The notes beneath the pieces are model-generated. The model saw only the letters and a program-made list of their open reading frames with translations, was not told where the DNA came from and ran no database searches. A DNA stretch of 64,000 nt, taken from assembly GCF_036346615.1 (NCBI RefSeq), contig NZ_CP107836.1:1178001-1242000 (forward strand). Reading direction: 5' to 3'. A program made the translations under genes and the position numbers. The DNA comes from Streptomyces sp. NBC_00523. Its GTDB lineage: Bacteria > Actinomycetota > Actinomycetes > Streptomycetales > Streptomycetaceae. Positions 40,055 through 51,295 of the stretch are shown in pieces. The stretch's first letter is position 1; the number at the start of each line of letters is the position of its first letter.

Positions 40055-40909
40055 CTACCAGGAAGGGGGGCTGGCCAGGGACCGGGCGAGTATGTCGTCC
40101 AGGACCCGGGCGGTGGTCTCCACGTCGTACGTCGAGTTGTCGATGATCGGCAGCCCGGAGCCGTACCAGCCGGCCATCCGGCCGTGGATGCGGGCGACCT
40201 CCTCGTCCGAGAGGCGGCGGTTGCCGCTGCGCTCCGCGTTGCGCTCCAGGACGATCTCCAGGCCGGGCAGCAGCACGACGGGCAGGAGTCCGGGTCCGAC
40301 GTGCCGCTTCCAGCCGCCGAGGCCGACGACCGGCCGGTCCGGGAAGACGGCGTCGTCCAGGATGCAGGAGATCCCGTTGGCCAGGAAGTTGCGGGCGGCG
40401 AAGCCGCAGGTGCGACGGGCCAGCCGGTACTGGGCCTCCGACTGGTCGTTCCACCCGGCCTGCGGGTCCGCGAAGCCGGAGCAGACCCACTCCCGGACGT
40501 CGTCCAGGCTGACGTGGGCGGTGGGCACCCGGCGGCGGGCCGCCCAGAGCCGGGCCACGGTGGTCTTCCCGGCGCCCGCCGGGCCGATCAGGAGCACCGC
40601 GAGCGTGGCGTTGCCCGTGCCGGGCTCGGCGGGCGGCGCCGGAAGCGGTACGGGTCTGCCGGCCGGCAGCTGGATGTGCCCGGTGGTCTCGCGGGAGACC
40701 GGGGCCGGGGCCTGCTGCGGCGCCGGCCCGTTCCAGCCGTGGCCCTGCGGCGCGGGCGGGACCGCGGGCGGCGGGCCGGGGTGCCCGGCGGGCGGACCGG
40801 CCGGGGGCTGGTGCGGCGGGCCGGGGTGCTGGGCCTGGTGCGGCCAGCCGACGGGGCCGTTTCCGGGACCCTGGGGCGGAGGCAGCGGGGCCCCCACTGC
40901 GTGCTGCAT
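40055..40909 (-). CDS. P-loop ATPase/kinase-like protein with Pro-rich N-terminus
   Basis: About 284 residues. The first 90 or so are low-complexity Pro/Gly/Ala-rich (GPPHQPPAGPPAGHPGPPP), probably disordered. The remainder is an AAA/zeta-toxin-like P-loop domain with Walker A GPAGAGKTT and a later LILERNAERSGNRRLSDEEV-type region rich in charged residues. It may phosphorylate a small molecule or RNA; the substrate is not evident. I chose the ATG at 40909, preceded by GGAG. The frame stays open upstream through a cysteine-rich stretch that has no ATG or GTG start. It lies between aroQ and the M24 gene and is conserved there in Streptomyces as I recall. Confidence 0.75.
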   Translation of the reverse strand: MQHAVGAPLPPPQGPGNGPVGWPHQAQHPGPPHQPPAGPPAGHPGPPPAVPPAPQGHGWNGPAPQQAPAPVSRETTGHIQLPAGRPVPLPAPPAEPGTGNATLAVLLIGPAGAGKTTVARLWAARRRVPTAHVSLDDVREWVCSGFADPQAGWNDQSEAQYRLARRTCGFAARNFLANGISCILDDAVFPDRPVVGLGGWKRHVGPGLLPVVLLPGLEIVLERNAERSGNRRLSDEEVARIHGRMAGWYGSGLPIIDNSTYDVETTARVLDDILARSLASPPSW

Positions 40910-41034
40910 CCGGTGCAACTCCGTCTCGTACAGGCAACTGGCGCTGGTGCAACGGCAACCGTACCTTCCCCGGCCGCCACACGGACAACGGCCGGGGAGG
41001 GTCTGAGGTGCCCAGTGCCCGGAAACGCGCCTGT

Positions 41035-44286
<3,252 letters not shown>

Positions 44287-44431
44287 CGGTGCTCCTCATG
44301 CTCGCGCCTGAAATCCAGCGGCGCGACCGGGTGCGCGGCCCTGGCCCGCCGCCTCCGATCCTCCCACGACCGGGGCCCCGGCCCCGCCGCCGGTCCAGCA
44401 GACGGACGGCGCGGCCGGGGCCGGGCGGGCG

Positions 44432-45268
44432 TCAGCGGGCGGCCAGCGCCTCTTCCCCGGCCTTGCGCATGGCGGCGAGCGGGGCGGGCGAGCGGCCCGT
44501 CATCTGCTCGACCTGGAGGACCGCCTGGTGCACGAGGAGGTCGAGACCTCCGACGACTGCGCCGCCGCTCTCCGCCCAGGCGGAGGCGAGCCGGGTCGGC
44601 CACGGCTCGTACAGCACGTCGAAGAGCGTGCCGGGCCGCTCCGGTACGGCCCCGGCCAGCACGTCGGCCGCGCCCGCGGGGGTGGTCGCGATGACGAGGG
44701 GCGCGGCCAGCGCCCGGTCGGCCTCGGCCCAGTCGGCGATGCGGACGTCGACGCCGAGCCGTTCGCCCCAGCCGCGCATCTCATCGGCGCGGGCCGCGCT
44801 GCGGACGTACGCGGTGACGGGTCCGGCGCAGATCCCGGACAGGGCGGCCAGCGCGGAGGAGGCCGTGGCCCCTGCGCCGAGGATCGCGGCGGACTCCACC
44901 TTCTCGACGCCGCGTTCGCGCAGGGCGGCGACCATGCCGGGGATGTCGGTGTTGTCGCCGGTGCGGCGGCCGTCCTCGCCGAATACCACGGTGTTCACGG
45001 CCTCGACGGAGGCGGCGGTGTCGGTGATGCCGTCGAGCAGCGGGATGACCGCGCGCTTGAGCGGCATGGTGAGCGAGAGCCCGGCCCAGCTCCCGTCCAG
45101 CCCTTCGATGAACCCGGGCAGCGTCTGCTCGTCCACCTCGAACCGGCCGTACGACCAGTGGTCGAGGCCGAGTTCGGCGTACGCGGCCCGGTGCAGGACC
45201 GGGGAGAGCGAGTGGGCGATGGGCGAGCCGAGGACGGCGGCGCGGTGATGGACGTCAGTCGATGCCAT
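44432..45268 (-). CDS. aroE: shikimate dehydrogenase
   Basis: AroE reduces 3-dehydroshikimate to shikimate with NADPH. About 278 residues with the substrate-binding start AAVLGSPIAHSLSPVLHRAAY. The catalytic Lys is K71 (LTMPLKRAVIP) and Asp is D108 (GDNTDIPG), and the nucleotide site is AAILGAGATASSALAAL. I chose the ATG at 45268; it lies inside the mltG 3' end by 14 bases and has no strong ribosome binding site, so translation probably relies on coupling. A 145-base gap separates aroE from aroC upstream of the rest of the aro cluster. Confidence 0.93.
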   Translation of the reverse strand: MASTDVHHRAAVLGSPIAHSLSPVLHRAAYAELGLDHWSYGRFEVDEQTLPGFIEGLDGSWAGLSLTMPLKRAVIPLLDGITDTAASVEAVNTVVFGEDGRRTGDNTDIPGMVAALRERGVEKVESAAILGAGATASSALAALSGICAGPVTAYVRSAARADEMRGWGERLGVDVRIADWAEADRALAAPLVIATTPAGAADVLAGAVPERPGTLFDVLYEPWPTRLASAWAESGGAVVGGLDLLVHQAVLQVEQMTGRSPAPLAAMRKAGEEALAAR

Positions 45269-47036
45269 GGATTTCATTGAACTTAGCTGTGAGTTTCGCA
45301 TGCTCTGCGGCCGTCTTCGTGAATTCGGTCTTCTTGCCGTCGAGCGAGATGAAGAACATCCAACCGCTGCTCGTGGGACTCAGCGTGGCACGCAGAGCCT
45401 CGTCTCCGGGGTTACTGATGGGCCCCGGAGGAAGACCAGCATGGTAATAGGTGTTGTACGGGTCCGGATTACTGCGGATCTCCGAGAGCTTGATCTTGAT
45501 CTTGCTCTGCTTGGTGAGGTAGTTGAATGCGGAGTCGAATTCGAGCTTGCGGTTCGTGGCCGTGTTATCGGGCTTCAGGCGGTTGTAGACGACTTCGGCC
45601 ATTTTGCGGAAGTCGTCGTGAGTGAGGCCCTCGGCCTGGACCAGGCTGGCCACGGTGAGCACCTGCCACGGTCCATCCAGCCTGTACTTCTTGGCCGCTC
45701 CTGCGAGGTCGAGCTTCTCGTACTCCTCATTGGAGCGCGAGACCATGCTCTTCAGGACGGCTTCCGGCTTGGTTCCCTTCGTGACCGGATACGCGGCCGG
45801 GTAGAGGAACCCCTCCAACGGGTCCTTGAGGTCTTTGTTCCGGCTCGCCCAGCCGGGCAGACCCAGATCGGACTTCTTGGACTTCGCTACGTCCTCGGTG
45901 GTGCCCTTCTTGAGGCCCAGTTTCGTATCGATCATCGCGTACACGGCGGCATTCCGGGAGCCCTCAGGAATGACCAGGAGATTCTGGCTCTTCGGATCCA
46001 CCATCATCTTCACGGCCTCGGACGCCGACATCTGCGAATGGAGGAGGTAGACCCCGGCCTGGATCCCCTTGCCCTTCGGGTTCTCGTTCTGGGCCGAGAC
46101 GAAGGCGTCGACGCTCTTCACGACGCCGGCCTTCTTCAGGATGTTGCCGATGTCGTACCCGTACGCACCCTTCGGGATCTCCACCTCGACCGAGCCGGAG
46201 CCGCTGCCCGAGTAGTCCGGGGCGGGGCCGAAGCGGTCCTGGTAGAACGAGTAGCCGAAGTAGCCCGCGCCGCCGACGCCGGCGACCAGGACCAGGGAGA
46301 TGACCAGGCACGCGCAGCCGCTGCGGCCCTTCTTCTTCTTGCTCTTGCCCCGGCGCTCACCGCCCCCGCCGCTGTCGCGGTCGTCGTCCTCGTCGTCGTA
46401 GTCGTCGTCCCGGGGCTTCTTGCGGTCGTCCTTCTCGTCCACGCCCGTGAAGAAGGGGTGGGTCTCCTCCGGCGGCTCCTCCGGGTCCCAGTCCGGGGCC
46501 GCCTCGGGCGCCTCGGCGGGAGCGGCCTCGCGGCGGCCGGGGGGCTGCGGCGGCGGGTAGGCGTCAGGGGTGCCGTAGTAGTCGTTCGTCTCGCCGTAGC
46601 CGTACGTGGCGACGGGCTGCCCCTCGTACGGCGGCACCGCCTGCTGGCCCGTGTCCCAGCCGGTGTCGTAGCCGGGCTGCGGCTGCTGGGGCTGCTGCCC
46701 GTACGGGTCCTGCGGGTGCTGGTTCCCGTACGCCTGCTGCTGGTACTGCTGCTGGGCGTACGGGTCCTGCTGATGCTGCTGCGGCTGCTGCGCGTACGGG
46801 TCCTGCTGCTGGTACTGCCCGCCGTACGGGTCCTGCGGCTGCTGCTGGTAAGGGTCGTACTGGCCCTGCGGGTACTGCTGCTGGGCGCCGTACTGGTTCG
46901 TGCCGTCGTACTGGTTCTGGCCGTCGTACTGGGCCTGGCCGTGGGCAGGCTGCTGGCCGCCCCACCCCTGGTCCCCGTACAAGGGGTCCTCGGGATGCCA
47001 CGGTTCGGAGCCGGGGCCCCGGCCATACTCAGTCAT
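45255..47036 (-). CDS. mltG: endolytic murein transglycosylase MltG with long Gln-rich cytoplasmic region
   Basis: MltG cleaves nascent peptidoglycan glycan strands in the membrane and sets strand length. The 593-residue protein has a transmembrane helix at about 241-262 (CACLVISLVLVAGVGGAGYF) and an extracytoplasmic YceG/LytM-like domain with the catalytic glutamate region LVQAEGLTHDDFRKMAEVVYNRL. The N-terminal 240 residues are unusual: Gln/Tyr/Pro-rich with five DPY repeats (about residues 61, 69, 79, 91 and 110), then acidic, then a lysine-rich stretch before the membrane. This part is probably disordered and may bind partners. It lies between ruvX and aroE. Confidence 0.92.
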   Translation of the reverse strand: MTEYGRGPGSEPWHPEDPLYGDQGWGGQQPAHGQAQYDGQNQYDGTNQYGAQQQYPQGQYDPYQQQPQDPYGGQYQQQDPYAQQPQQHQQDPYAQQQYQQQAYGNQHPQDPYGQQPQQPQPGYDTGWDTGQQAVPPYEGQPVATYGYGETNDYYGTPDAYPPPQPPGRREAAPAEAPEAAPDWDPEEPPEETHPFFTGVDEKDDRKKPRDDDYDDEDDDRDSGGGGERRGKSKKKKGRSGCACLVISLVLVAGVGGAGYFGYSFYQDRFGPAPDYSGSGSGSVEVEIPKGAYGYDIGNILKKAGVVKSVDAFVSAQNENPKGKGIQAGVYLLHSQMSASEAVKMMVDPKSQNLLVIPEGSRNAAVYAMIDTKLGLKKGTTEDVAKSKKSDLGLPGWASRNKDLKDPLEGFLYPAAYPVTKGTKPEAVLKSMVSRSNEEYEKLDLAGAAKKYRLDGPWQVLTVASLVQAEGLTHDDFRKMAEVVYNRLKPDNTATNRKLEFDSAFNYLTKQSKIKIKLSEIRSNPDPYNTYYHAGLPPGPISNPGDEALRATLSPTSSGWMFFISLDGKKTEFTKTAAEHAKLTAKFNEIHGID

Positions 47037-47079
47037 CGATCCCCTTGAGCCGCGAGACGATGTTCCGTCTCTTTGCTGT

Positions 47080-47101
47080 GCGGTGTTTGTTCGAACACCG
47101 C
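47080..47101. terminator. short hairpin between ruvX and mltG
   Basis: GCGGTGTT (47080-47087) and AACACCGC (47094-47101) form an 8-bp stem around a 6-nt loop in the 95-base gap. It may attenuate read-through into mltG or protect the mRNA end. Confidence 0.4.
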
Positions 47102-47131
47102 CGCATCGCGCGGAACGTTACCGTATTGCGA

Positions 47132-47605
47132 TCAGACCACCACTTCGACGGCTTCGCCCGGCGGACGGCCCGAAGCGCGCTCGGACTCCAGAGCGTTCTG
47201 AAGGATCACCACAGCGGCAGCCTGGTCGATGACGGATCGGCCCTTTTTGGACTTCACGCCCGAGGCGCGCAGTCCCTGGCTGGCCGTCACTGTGGTCATC
47301 CTCTCGTCCAGCAGGCGCACCGGAATGGGTGCGACCGCTCGGGCGAGCACATCCGCGAAGGCGCGGACCTTGACGGCAGCAGGGCCCTCGCCGCCGCCCA
47401 GGGAGCGCGGCAGCCCGACGACGACCTCGATCGGTTCGTACTCCGCGACGATCTGTCCCAGCCGCCGGTGGGCGGCCGGGACATCGCGTCCCGGCACGGT
47501 CTCCACCGGCGTCGCGAGGATCCCGTCGGGGTCGCACGAGGCGACCCCGATCCGGGCGTCCCCGACGTCGATCGCCAGTCGGCGACCGCGGCGCATCTCC
47601 GTCAT
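47132..47605 (-). CDS. ruvX: Holliday junction resolvase-like protein RuvX/YqgF
   Basis: A 157-residue RNase H-fold nuclease implicated in pre-16S rRNA processing and recombination. Acidic active-site residues are in LAIDVGDARIGVASCD, EVVVGLPRSLGG with LLDERMTTVTA, and the C-terminal SVIDQAAAVVILQ. I chose the ATG at 47605, 8 bases past the alaS stop, with GAGG inside the alaS end as ribosome binding site. The alaS-ruvX-mltG-aroE order is standard in actinobacteria. Confidence 0.94.
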   Translation of the reverse strand: MTEMRRGRRLAIDVGDARIGVASCDPDGILATPVETVPGRDVPAAHRRLGQIVAEYEPIEVVVGLPRSLGGGEGPAAVKVRAFADVLARAVAPIPVRLLDERMTTVTASQGLRASGVKSKKGRSVIDQAAAVVILQNALESERASGRPPGEAVEVVV

Positions 47606-47613
47606 GCCCGGCC

Positions 47614-50283
47614 TCACGCCGTCTCGGTGACGAGGCGTTCGACGGCGGCGACGGCGTCGCCGATCGCCTCCGGGTTCTGGCCGCCGCCCTGCGCGACGTC
47701 CGGCTTGCCGCCGCCCCCGCCGCCGAGGGTCTTGGCGGCGGTACGGACGAGGTCGCCGGCCTTGAGGCCGCGCTCGCGGGCCGCCTCGTTGGTCGCGATG
47801 ACGGTCAGCGGGCGCCCGTTGGCCGTGGTGAACAGCGCGACGACGGCCGGGCGGCCGCCCTGGATGCGGCCGCGCACGTCGAGGACGAGCTTGCGCAGGT
47901 CGTCGGCGGAGGTGCCGTCCGGCACCTGGCCGGTGACCAGGGCGACGCCCCGGACGTCCTTCGCGGAGTCCACGAGACCGGCGGCGGCCGCGAGGACCTT
48001 CTCCGCGCGGAACTTCTCGATCTCCTTCTCGGCGTCCTTCAGCTTGCCGAGCATGCCCGCAATCTTCTCCGGGAGCTCCTCGGAGCGGCCCTTGACCAGC
48101 TCCTGGAGCTGGGCGACGACCGTGTGCTCCTTGGCCAGGAAGTTGTACGCGTCGACGCCGACCAGGGCCTCGATGCGGCGCACGCCGGACCCGATGGAGG
48201 ACTCGCCGAGCAGCTTGACCAGGCCGAGCTGGGCGGTGTTGTGGACGTGCGTACCGCCGCAGAGCTCCTTGGAGAAGTCCCCGATGGTGACGACCCGGAC
48301 CCGCTCGCCGTACTTCTCGCCGAACTCCGCGATGGCGCCCTGCTTCTTCGCCTCGTCGATCGACATGACCTCGGCCTGCACATCGAGCTCGCGGGCCAGG
48401 ACCTCGTTGATCTTCTGCTCGACGTCGGTGAGGACCGTGCCGGGAACGGCGGCGGGCGAACCGAAGTCGAAGCGGAAGCGGCCCGGGGAGTTCTCCGAAC
48501 CGGCCTGGGCCGCCGTCGGGCCGAGCGCGTCGCGCAGCGCCTGGTGCGTGAGATGCGTAGCGCTGTGGGCGCGGGCGATGGCACGGCGGCGGGTGGAGTC
48601 GATGCTCGCGTACGCGGACGCGCCGACCGTGACCTCGCCGACCTGGACGGAGCCCTTGTGCACGGAGACGCCCGGGACCGGCTGCTGGACGTCGCGGACG
48701 ACGATCACGGCGCCGCTGTCGAGCCGGATGCGGCCCTGGTCGGCGAGCTGGCCGCCACCCTCGGCGTAGAACGGGGTGCGGTCGAGGACGACCTCGACCT
48801 CGTCGCCCTCGGTGGCGGCGGGCGACGGGACACCGTCCACGAGGAGGCCGACGATCGTCGACTCGCCCTCGGTCATGGTGTAGCCGGTGAACTCGGTGAC
48901 GCCGGAGTTGTCGGCGACCTCGCGGTAGGCGGAGAGGTCTGCGTGGCCGGTCTTCTTGGCCTTGGCGTCGGCCTTGGCCTTGGCGCGCTGCTCCTGCATG
49001 AGGCGGCGGAACCCGTCCTCGTCCACGGAGAGCCCCTGCTCGGCGGCCATCTCCAGGGTGAGGTCGATCGGGAAGCCCCAGGTGTCGTGGAGCAGGAACG
49101 CCTTGTCGCCGGCGAGGACCTTCCCACCGGCGGCCTTGGTCTCGGTGACGGCGGTCTCCAGGATGTTGGTGCCGCCCTTGAGGGCCTTGAGGAAGGCGGC
49201 CTCCTCCGCGAGCGCGACGGTCTCGATGCGCTTGCGGTCGGTGATCAGCTCCGGGTACTGCTGCCCCATCGTGTTGACCACGACGTCGACCAGCTCGCGG
49301 ACGACCGAGCCGGTGGCGCCCATCAGGCGCATGTTGCGGATGGCGCGGCGCATGATGCGGCGCAGCACATAGCCGCGGCCCTCGTTGCCGGGGGTGACGC
49401 CGTCGCCGATGAGCATGACGGAGGTGCGGATGTGGTCGGCGACCACGCGCAGCGAGACGTCGGTACCCTCGGCGGCGCCGTAGCGCACCCCGGTCAGCTC
49501 GGTGGCGCGGTCCATGACGACGCGCAGGGTGTCGGTCTCGTACATGTTCTGCACGCCCTGCAGGATCATCGCGAGGCGTTCGAGGCCGAGACCGGTGTCG
49601 ATGTTCTTGGAGGGCAGGTCGCCGAGGATCGGGAAGTCGTCCTTGCCCTCGCCGGCGCCGCGCTCGTACTGCATGAAGACCAGGTTCCAGATCTCCACGT
49701 ACCGCTCGTCGTTGACGGCCGGGCCGCCCTCGACGCCGAACTCCGGACCGCGGTCGTAGTTGATCTCGGAGCACGGGCCGCAGGGGCCGGGGACGCCCAT
49801 GGACCAGAAGTTGTCCTTCTTGCCCAGGCGCTGGATGCGCTCGGCCGGGACACCGATCCTGTCGCGCCAGATGGCCTCGGCCTCGTCGTCGTCCAGGTAG
49901 ACGGTGATCCACAGGCGCTCGGGGTCGAGCCCGAAGCCGCCGTCCGCCACGGAGCTGGTCAGCAGCTCCCAGGCGTACTCGATGGCGCCTTCCTTGAAGT
50001 AGTCGCCGAACGAGAAGTTGCCGCACATCTGGAAGAAGGTGCCGTGCCGGGTGGTCTTGCCGACCTCCTCGATGTCCGGCGTACGCACGCACTTCTGCAC
50101 GCTGGTGACGCGCGGCGCGGGCGGCTTGACCTCACCGAGGAAGTAGGGCTTGAAGGGCACCATGCCGGCGGGGACCAGCAGCAGAGTCGGGTCGTCCGCG
50201 ATGAGCGACGCCGAAGGGACAACGGTGTGACCGCGCTCCTCGTAGAAGCTCAGCCAGCGGCGACGAATTTCTGCCGACTCCAT
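47614..50283 (-). CDS. alaS: alanyl-tRNA synthetase
   Basis: AlaRS charges tRNA-Ala. The 889-residue protein has the class II catalytic core (about 1-440), starting with [25 protein letters not shown] and containing [19 protein letters not shown]. The editing domain metal motif is seen as [16 protein letters not shown], with a later [13 protein letters not shown]. The C-terminal C-Ala domain begins near GQNPEAI, after a glycine-rich linker GGGGGGKPD. The start overlaps the upstream stop by one base. Confidence 0.98.
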   Translation of the reverse strand: MESAEIRRRWLSFYEERGHTVVPSASLIADDPTLLLVPAGMVPFKPYFLGEVKPPAPRVTSVQKCVRTPDIEEVGKTTRHGTFFQMCGNFSFGDYFKEGAIEYAWELLTSSVADGGFGLDPERLWITVYLDDDEAEAIWRDRIGVPAERIQRLGKKDNFWSMGVPGPCGPCSEINYDRGPEFGVEGGPAVNDERYVEIWNLVFMQYERGAGEGKDDFPILGDLPSKNIDTGLGLERLAMILQGVQNMYETDTLRVVMDRATELTGVRYGAAEGTDVSLRVVADHIRTSVMLIGDGVTPGNEGRGYVLRRIMRRAIRNMRLMGATGSVVRELVDVVVNTMGQQYPELITDRKRIETVALAEEAAFLKALKGGTNILETAVTETKAAGGKVLAGDKAFLLHDTWGFPIDLTLEMAAEQGLSVDEDGFRRLMQEQRAKAKADAKAKKTGHADLSAYREVADNSGVTEFTGYTMTEGESTIVGLLVDGVPSPAATEGDEVEVVLDRTPFYAEGGGQLADQGRIRLDSGAVIVVRDVQQPVPGVSVHKGSVQVGEVTVGASAYASIDSTRRRAIARAHSATHLTHQALRDALGPTAAQAGSENSPGRFRFDFGSPAAVPGTVLTDVEQKINEVLARELDVQAEVMSIDEAKKQGAIAEFGEKYGERVRVVTIGDFSKELCGGTHVHNTAQLGLVKLLGESSIGSGVRRIEALVGVDAYNFLAKEHTVVAQLQELVKGRSEELPEKIAGMLGKLKDAEKEIEKFRAEKVLAAAAGLVDSAKDVRGVALVTGQVPDGTSADDLRKLVLDVRGRIQGGRPAVVALFTTANGRPLTVIATNEAARERGLKAGDLVRTAAKTLGGGGGGKPDVAQGGGQNPEAIGDAVAAVERLVTETA

Positions 50284-50630
50284 CAGTGGTCCTCATTCCG
50301 GTTGTACGAGTGGTAGGGAAGCTTGCGGTAGGTGGCGGGGGCCGGGTCCGCGTCGGCCGCCTCGATGGCCGGGCGGCGCGCCGGGGGCAGTTCGCGGGGG
50401 TCCGCCGCTTCGAGGCCCAGCGCCTCGCCGAGTTCGGCCTCGCGCCTGACCATGCCCTCGCGGACGTCCAGCGCGAAGTCCTTGAGCTTGTGACCGGCCA
50501 CGATCGCCTTGTCGGCGGCCTGCGCCGCGAGGCTTTCGGGGGTCAGCTGCTTGATCTTCCGGTTGACCTTGGTGGTGGCCCATACCCCGGCGGCTGCGCC
50601 GGCGGTGAACCAGAACGTACGGCGGAACAT
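50283..50630 (-). CDS. small conserved membrane-associated protein (DUF6167-like)
   Basis: A 115-residue protein of unknown function, one of the conserved genes upstream of alaS in Streptomyces. It begins with a short hydrophobic stretch ([21 protein letters not shown]) that may anchor it. A charged amphipathic helix (about 30-75) and a Pro-rich tail follow. Its stop overlaps the alaS start by one base (TGATG), so AlaRS translation is coupled to it. It belongs with the next gene upstream, which also looks membrane-linked. Confidence 0.75.
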   Translation of the reverse strand: MFRRTFWFTAGAAAGVWATTKVNRKIKQLTPESLAAQAADKAIVAGHKLKDFALDVREGMVRREAELGEALGLEAADPRELPPARRPAIEAADADPAPATYRKLPYHSYNRNEDH

Positions 50631-50637
50631 CGCTGCG

Positions 50638-51093
50638 TCAGTCCTTAGATCCGCGGGAATTTCGGCCGCCGCGCTTCCTGCCGCGCGCGGACGGGACGGT
50701 CCGGCCGACGATCACCGAGCGCCGGGACCGCGCCTCCGGTTCGGGGGCGGACCGGCGGCCGATGGCCTGCCGGACCCCGTAGCCGAACGCGGCGACCTTG
50801 ACCAGCGGCCCGCCGAAGGTGGAGGCGACCGTGGTGGAGAGCGCGGAGGCGTTGGAGGTGACTTCCTGCACGTCCGTCGCGATGGCGTCGACCTTGTCGA
50901 GCTGGGTCTGCGCGGAGCGTACGGTCGCGGAGGCGTCCGCGAGCAGGGGGACGGCCTGTTCGGTCACGTCCGCCACGAGTCTGGTGGTCGCCCTGAGCGT
51001 CTGGGCGAGCCTCACCAGCACGACGGCGAGGAACGAAACCAGGATCGCCCAGAAGACGGCCACGATGATCCCGGCCACCTCACCACCGGACAC
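50638..51093 (-). CDS. DUF948-family membrane protein
   Basis: A 151-residue protein. An N-terminal transmembrane helix (residues 5-26, EVAGIIVAVFWAILVSFLAVVL) is followed by a long helical, coiled-coil-like part with regular hydrophobic spacing (about 30-100), then a basic tail. This is the DUF948 (YtxG-like) arrangement; related proteins are linked to general stress and envelope functions, without a firm biochemical role. It is the first gene in the minus-strand series leading through alaS, with a GTG start, 8 bases ahead of the next gene. Confidence 0.78.
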   Translation of the reverse strand: MSGGEVAGIIVAVFWAILVSFLAVVLVRLAQTLRATTRLVADVTEQAVPLLADASATVRSAQTQLDKVDAIATDVQEVTSNASALSTTVASTFGGPLVKVAAFGYGVRQAIGRRSAPEPEARSRRSVIVGRTVPSARGRKRGGRNSRGSKD

Positions 51094-51256
51094 AGTGCAC
51101 CGCGCTCTCTGGCTTGTCGTCAGTCTCTGTCTTGTTCTCCTGCTCTGCGGCGAGGGCCGTCACGGCGGCCGGTCGCCTTCCCCCGAGCCTATCGCGCCGG
51201 GGCTCACGCCCCGCACCGTATCGACCGGGCGTGCGGCGGGGATGAGCGGGACGAGA

Positions 51257-51286
51257 TTGTACGGAGCGCTTTCAAGCCAGTACTCT
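51257..51286 (+). promoter_or_regulatory. promoter of the NB-ARC ATPase gene, predicted near-leaderless
   Basis: TTGTAC (51257-51262) and TACTCT (51281-51286), with an 18-bp spacer, place a transcription start within a few bases of the ATG at 51296. No ribosome binding site is visible there, which fits a leaderless or near-leaderless mRNA, common in Streptomyces. Confidence 0.5.
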
Positions 51287-51295
51287 GCGTGTCTC

